This document shows positions 60,474-64,000 of a DNA stretch of 64,000 bases, in pieces. The notes below the pieces were generated by a model. It worked only from the letters and a program-made list of their open reading frames with translations. It was not told the origin of the DNA and made no database searches. The stretch is taken from the NCBI RefSeq assembly GCF_011751865.2, contig NZ_CP061770.1, forward strand, positions 62,001-126,000, written 5' to 3'. This DNA is from Salinibacterium sp. ZJ70. Its GTDB lineage: Bacteria; Actinomycetota; Actinomycetes; Actinomycetales; Microbacteriaceae. The position numbers and the translations under genes were made by a program. The number at the start of each line of letters is the position of its first letter. The first letter of the stretch is position 1.

Positions 60474-61372
60474 TACGTCAGGCGCTCGATGAGCTCGCGG
60501 TAGCGGGCCGCGGTGCGCTCGACGATCTCGACGGGGAGCGTGGGCGGGGTGCCCTGCTTGTCCCAGTTGTCGGCGAGCCAGTCGCGCACGATCTGCTTGT
60601 CGAAGCTGTCGAGGCGGTTCGCGCCGCCCGCGGCGTAGAGCTCGGCGTCCCAGAAGCGTGACGAATCCGAGGTGAGCACCTCGTCGCCGAGCGTGATCTC
60701 GCCCGTCTCGGGGTCGCGTCCGAACTCGAACTTCGTGTCGGCGAGGATCACGCCGCGCGCCTCGGCGATCGCCGACGCCTGGGCGAAGATCGCCAGGCTC
60801 AGGTCGCGGATCGCGGTGGCATCCGCTTCGCCCACGAGCTCGATGGTCTGCTCGAAGGTGATGTTCTCGTCGTGCTCGCCCATCGGCGCCTTGTAGGCGG
60901 GCGTGTAGATCGGCTCGGGCAGGCGGTCGCCGTTCTGCAGGCCCGCGGGCAGCGCGATGCCGCACACCGACTGCGTCTGCTGGTACTCGGCCCATCCGGA
61001 GCCCACGAGGTAGCCGCGCACGACCGCCTCGATGGGGAACATGTCGAGGCGCTTCACGAGCATCGCGCGCTCGGCGATGTCCGCCGGAAGCGGGGTCTCC
61101 AGGGCGGCGAGGCCGCCGCGCGTCGGCTCGACGAGGTGGTTGGGCACGTCGAGCTGCGCGAACCACCACAGGCTCAGCGTCGTCAGCAGGGCGCCCTTGC
61201 CGGGAATGCCGGGCTCGAGCACATGGTCGAAGGCGCTCACGCGGTCGGAGGCGACGACGAGGGCGCGGCCCGGTTCGAGATCCGAGAGGTAGAGGTCGCG
61301 CACCTTGCCCGAGTACTCGTGCTTCCAGCGGAGCGCGGCGAGGCGCGAGTCGCCGGAGCCTGCGGCGGTCAC
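60470..61372 (-). CDS. purC: Phosphoribosylaminoimidazole-succinocarboxamide synthase
   Basis: SAICAR synthetase, 300 residues: YSGKVRDLYL near the N-terminus, VVRGYLVGSGWAEY, and the EFGRDPETGEITLGDEVLTSDSSRFW block with LADTKFEFG (the family signatures). GTG 61372 overlaps the purD stop (GTGA), so it is the second gene of a purDC unit. Confidence 0.95.
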   Translation of the reverse strand: MTAAGSGDSRLAALRWKHEYSGKVRDLYLSDLEPGRALVVASDRVSAFDHVLEPGIPGKGALLTTLSLWWFAQLDVPNHLVEPTRGGLAALETPLPADIAERAMLVKRLDMFPIEAVVRGYLVGSGWAEYQQTQSVCGIALPAGLQNGDRLPEPIYTPAYKAPMGEHDENITFEQTIELVGEADATAIRDLSLAIFAQASAIAEARGVILADTKFEFGRDPETGEITLGDEVLTSDSSRFWDAELYAAGGANRLDSFDKQIVRDWLADNWDKQGTPPTLPVEIVERTAARYRELIERLTY

Positions 61373-62655
61373 TGGGCGACTCGCTCGGCGATGTCGCGGC
61401 GGTGGTGGCTGCCCTCGAGAGTGATCTTGTCGAGCGCCTCGTAGGCGGCGCTGCGGGCGGCGCGGAAGTCAGCGCCGCGCGCCACGACGCCCAGCACACG
61501 GCCGCCGGTCGCGAGGTAGCGCCCGTCGACGACGCTCGTCGCCGCGTGGGCGATCGTGACGCCGGGAACGGATGCGGCCTCCGCGAGCCCCGTGATCTCG
61601 CGACCGGTCACCGGGTCCTCCGGGTAGCCCTCGCTCGCGAGCACCACCACGACCGCGGCCTCGTTGGAGAACTTCGGATACGGCAGACGGCCGAGTCCGC
61701 CCGTCGCGGCGGCGAGCAGCAGCTCCGAGAGCGGGGTCTCGAGGCGCGGCAGCACGACCTGCGTCTCGGGGTCGCCGAAGCGCGCGTTGAACTCGATCAC
61801 CTTGACGGCGCCCGCGGACGGCGAGCCCTCATCCGCGACGATGAGTCCGCAGTACAGCAGACCGATGAACGGCGTGCCCTCGGCTTCGAGGGTGCGGACG
61901 GTGGGGAGCGCGACCGTGTCGAGCACCTCGTCGACGAACGACGACTCCGAACCCCAGCGGGCGTTGAGCCACGGCAGCGGCGAGTACGCGCCCATGCCGC
62001 CCGTGTTGGGGCCGGCGTCGCCGTCGAAGGCTCGCTTGTAGTCCTGGGCAGGGCTGAGCGGCACCACATCGTGGCCGTCCGAGAGGAAGAAGAGCGAGAC
62101 CTCCTGGCCCGTGAGGAACTCCTCGACGAGAACCGGACCGTGCTGCAGGTAGTACTCGGCGTGCGCGATCGCGGCGTCGCGGTCCTCGGTCACGAGCACG
62201 CCCTTGCCGGCGGCGAGACCGTCGGCCTTCACGACATGCGGGGCGCCCAGGTCGTCGAGAGCCGCCACGAGCTCCTCGCGGGTGGTGGCGCGCACGGCGC
62301 GACCCGTGGGCACGTTCGCGGCATCCATGATGCGCTTCGCGAACGCCTTCGAGCCTTCGAGTGCGGCCGCCGCCTTGCCGGGGCCGAACACCGGCACGCC
62401 CTTCGCGCGCAGCGCATCTGCGACGCCCGCGACGAGCGGAGCCTCGGGGCCCACGACGACGAGCTCGATCCCGTTGTCGAGCGCGTAGTCGGAGACGATG
62501 GCGCCGTTGGTGGGGTCGAGGCTCACCGTCTCGACCTCGGCCGCGATGCCGGCGTTGCCGGGGGCGGCGGTGATCTGGTGGCCGGCGTTCTCCGCGAGCA
62601 GAGCGGAGACGATCGCGTGCTCACGAGCACCGGAGCCGAGAACGAGGATCTTCAC
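61369..62655 (-). CDS. purD: Phosphoribosylamine-glycine ligase
   Basis: GAR synthetase, 428 residues, ATP-grasp fold: [15 protein letters not shown] at the N-terminus, [12 protein letters not shown] in the ATP site and the signature [11 protein letters not shown] 62655 has no Shine-Dalgarno; TAACCT lies exactly 6 nt upstream, so the purDC mRNA is probably leaderless. Confidence 0.95.
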   Translation of the reverse strand: MKILVLGSGAREHAIVSALLAENAGHQITAAPGNAGIAAEVETVSLDPTNGAIVSDYALDNGIELVVVGPEAPLVAGVADALRAKGVPVFGPGKAAAALEGSKAFAKRIMDAANVPTGRAVRATTREELVAALDDLGAPHVVKADGLAAGKGVLVTEDRDAAIAHAEYYLQHGPVLVEEFLTGQEVSLFFLSDGHDVVPLSPAQDYKRAFDGDAGPNTGGMGAYSPLPWLNARWGSESSFVDEVLDTVALPTVRTLEAEGTPFIGLLYCGLIVADEGSPSAGAVKVIEFNARFGDPETQVVLPRLETPLSELLLAAATGGLGRLPYPKFSNEAAVVVVLASEGYPEDPVTGREITGLAEAASVPGVTIAHAATSVVDGRYLATGGRVLGVVARGADFRAARSAAYEALDKITLEGSHHRRDIAERVAQ

Positions 62656-62661
62656 CCGTCA

Positions 62662-62667
62662 AGGTTA
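62662..62667 (-). promoter_or_regulatory. Candidate -10 (TAACCT), leaderless start of purDC
   Basis: TAACCT ends 6 nt before GTG 62655. It faces the TAGCGT box (62680-62685) of the divergent gene; the two starts are only 36 nt apart. Confidence 0.5.
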
Positions 62668-62679
62668 CCGGCGTCGGGG

Positions 62680-62685
62680 TAGCGT
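62680..62685 (+). promoter_or_regulatory. Candidate -10 (TAGCGT), leaderless start of the sterol-carrier-like gene
   Basis: TAGCGT ends 6 nt before GTG 62692 and there is no Shine-Dalgarno. Confidence 0.5.
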
Positions 62686-62691
62686 CGAGGC

Positions 62692-63054
62692 GTGGCTGTG
62701 CGACGCAGGATCGACCCGGACGCGGGGCGTGCCGCCGTGCGCGCCTGGCAGGGGGGCACATCCGATCGCAGCACGACCGCGACCGCCGTGCGATTCCTGC
62801 TCGAGCAGCTCGCCTCCGACCACGAAGGCAACTCGGTCGAGGTGCGCGTGCCGCCCTTCGGGGCCACCCAGGCGATCGAGGGCCCGCGGCACACGCGCGG
62901 CACCCCGCCCAACGTCGTCGAGATGGATGCCGCCACCTGGCTCGAGCTCGCGACGGGGGCTCTCACCTGGGATGCCGCGGTCGATGCGGCGCGCGTCTCG
63001 GCGTCGGGAACGCGGGCCCACCTCGGCGACGTGCTCCCGATCCGCTGGAGCTGA
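62692..63054 (+). CDS. Sterol carrier-like family protein
   Basis: A 120-residue protein with VEVRVPPFGATQAIEGPRHTRG, PPNVVEMDAATWLELATG and GTRAHLGDVLPI, as in actinobacterial 'sterol carrier family' proteins commonly found next to purine genes. No ligand is known. It is divergent from purD. Confidence 0.72.
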   Translation: MAVRRRIDPDAGRAAVRAWQGGTSDRSTTATAVRFLLEQLASDHEGNSVEVRVPPFGATQAIEGPRHTRGTPPNVVEMDAATWLELATGALTWDAAVDAARVSASGTRAHLGDVLPIRWS

Positions 63055-63098
63055 CGAGCAGCGAGCGAGCGCTCAGGCGGGTGCGCGACAATGGAGGG

Positions 63099-63440
63099 GT
63101 GACCGAGCTTCCGAACCCCGCCGAGCAGACGCCCGACGACGCCCCGACGACCGCCCCGGCCGTCGAGACGTACGAGACGACCGTGCGCCGTGCGCCCAAG
63201 CTCGGTGTGTTCCTCCTGGTGGGCGGCGCGCTCGGCGCGCTGCTGACGCTCATCATCACGAGCCTGTTCCCCGCGGATCCCGCGTTCGGCTTCGCCGCGT
63301 CGTACGGCTACTTCCTGATCTACGGCGTGCCGTTCGGCGTGCTCGTAGGTGCCCTCATCGGCCTCGCGCTCGACCGCCGCAGCAAGCGCCGCACGCACAC
63401 CGTCGTGGTCGAGCACGAGCGCGTCGACGACGACCGCTGA
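63099..63440 (+). CDS. Small two-helix membrane protein
   Basis: A 113-residue protein: acidic N-terminus (about 35 residues), two membrane helices (LGVFLLVGGALGALLTLIIT and the segment around FGVLVGALIGLAL), and a basic/acidic C-terminus. No family is recognised. GTG 63099 is preferred over GTG 63081 because GACAAT (63087-63092) lies 6 nt upstream, a weak leaderless pattern. Confidence 0.7.
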   Translation: MTELPNPAEQTPDDAPTTAPAVETYETTVRRAPKLGVFLLVGGALGALLTLIITSLFPADPAFGFAASYGYFLIYGVPFGVLVGALIGLALDRRSKRRTHTVVVEHERVDDDR

Positions 63441-63478
63441 CCACCCGCTGACCTCTCGAGCGGTCGTCGAGCCGGGAG

Positions 63479-64000
63479 CTAGGCCTGAATCTGGCGGCGA
63501 CGCGCGAGCATCGTCGAGCCGAGGATCAGTGCGGCGATTCCCCCTGCTGCGCCGAGCCCAATGGAGGACTCGGGGCCGGTTGCCGCCAGCTCCAGCGCAG
63601 CGGGCGCCGGTGTCGGCTCGACGGCGACTGGCGCCCCGGCGACGGTGATCTCGACGGCATCCGACTGTGCCTGGTGCACCGCGGCGGTGCCCGAGTACAC
63701 CGCGACGATGGAGTGAACGCCCGCGGCGAGACGCGTGCGGAAGGATGCAGCCGACCCGGAGGGCGGGACCGCGCTCACGCCGAGGATCGTGTCGCCCGCA
63801 AAGAACTCGACGGTGCCCGTGAGGTCGAGGTCGGGCGTCGCGGCGGCGACGGCCGCATCGAGGACGAGTTCCTCGCCATCCGTGAGGGTGGTGGCGGCCG
63901 CGCCGAGGCTGATCGACGAACTGATCTTCACGGGGGTGGCGAATTCTCCGGGCCCGGTGACGCTCCAGGTGAAGGTACCGAGCCAGCCTTCGCGGCCCGC
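63479..64000 (-). CDS. LAATG-anchored surface protein, 5' part beyond window
   Basis: The reading frame stays open to the right edge (GWLGTFTWSVTGPGEFATPV... continues upstream of a possible internal GTG at 63931), so this is the C-terminal 173 residues of a larger protein. It contains a bacterial Ig-like repeat (LDLTGTVEFFAGDTILGVSAV, AGVHSIVAVYSGTA), a Pro/Ala linker, the sorting signal LAATG, a hydrophobic helix and a basic tail. It is the fourth LAxTG protein in the window. Confidence 0.82.
   Translation of the reverse strand, partial: AGREGWLGTFTWSVTGPGEFATPVKISSSISLGAAATTLTDGEELVLDAAVAAATPDLDLTGTVEFFAGDTILGVSAVPPSGSAASFRTRLAAGVHSIVAVYSGTAAVHQAQSDAVEITVAGAPVAVEPTPAPAALELAATGPESSIGLGAAGGIAALILGSTMLARRRQIQA

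Overview
The window reads as chromosomal DNA of a high-GC actinobacterium, most likely a member of the Microbacteriaceae. This rests on the strong G/C bias at third codon positions, frequent GTG starts, many 1-4 nt gene overlaps (GTGA/ATGA), a coproporphyrin-type heme pathway with an iron-sulfur ferrochelatase, and LAxTG wall-anchoring signals. The placement comes from gene content and protein resemblance only; there is no rRNA in the window. I found no rRNA, tRNA, CRISPR array, insertion sequence or prophage.

Layout. (1) 1-10361: heme biosynthesis. hemA is cut by the left edge and transcribed leftwards. A rightward cluster follows: hemE-hemY, three small envelope genes, then hemQ-hemH-hemC-hemD-hemB-hemL, mostly with 4-nt overlaps. 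(2) 10358-14284: a manganese/iron-type ABC transporter (lipoprotein, ATPase, permease) coupled to an alcohol dehydrogenase-like reductase, under a 22-bp palindrome that covers the start of its apparently leaderless mRNA. (3) 14321-28430: mixed metabolism (pfkA, AlkA-type glycosylase, thioesterase, CrtI-like oxidoreductase, DUF6421 protein, AEC transporter, cupin plus flavin oxidoreductase, MmyB-type regulator beside a broken SDR gene, exonuclease III, pyrE). (4) 28456-35610: septum-formation-type membrane protein, HAD phosphatase, stand-alone core-MetE protein, orphan DNA methyltransferase, SpoU methyltransferase, purA. (5) 35823-41717: two SSS-family symporters around a LytS/LytTR-type two-component system. 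(6) 41801-46174: GNAT, MT0933-like antitoxin, MFS exporter with divergent MarR, chorismate mutase, SDR. (7) 46254-51488: three LAxTG surface proteins, two of them tandem seven-bladed propeller paralogs, plus a patch of decayed copies of a propeller gene and of the neighbouring SDR gene. (8) 51605-62655: purine genes purL, purQ, purS, purC and purD, interrupted by an AbiEi/DUF559-type nuclease-like gene bracketed by two copies of a REP-like palindrome, and by hydrolases, kinases and a VOC protein. (9) 62692-64000: two small genes and the C-terminal end of another LAxTG surface protein.

How genes work together. The heme cluster supplies nearly the whole route from glutamyl-tRNA to coproheme/heme b. 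Five purine genes here (purL, purQ, purS, purC, purD) plus purA and pyrE supply nucleotide synthesis. The two-component system probably controls one or both carboxylate-type symporters beside it.

Two window-wide patterns deserve attention. First, many genes without a Shine-Dalgarno sequence have a TAnnnT box exactly 6 nt (sometimes 7-8) before the start codon, the geometry of leaderless transcripts. Second, a REP-like palindrome with core GGGTCG-N-AA-N-TGAC occurs three times, and two copies bracket the nuclease-like gene. This bracketed cassette is the best candidate here for an undescribed mobile or defence-related unit.
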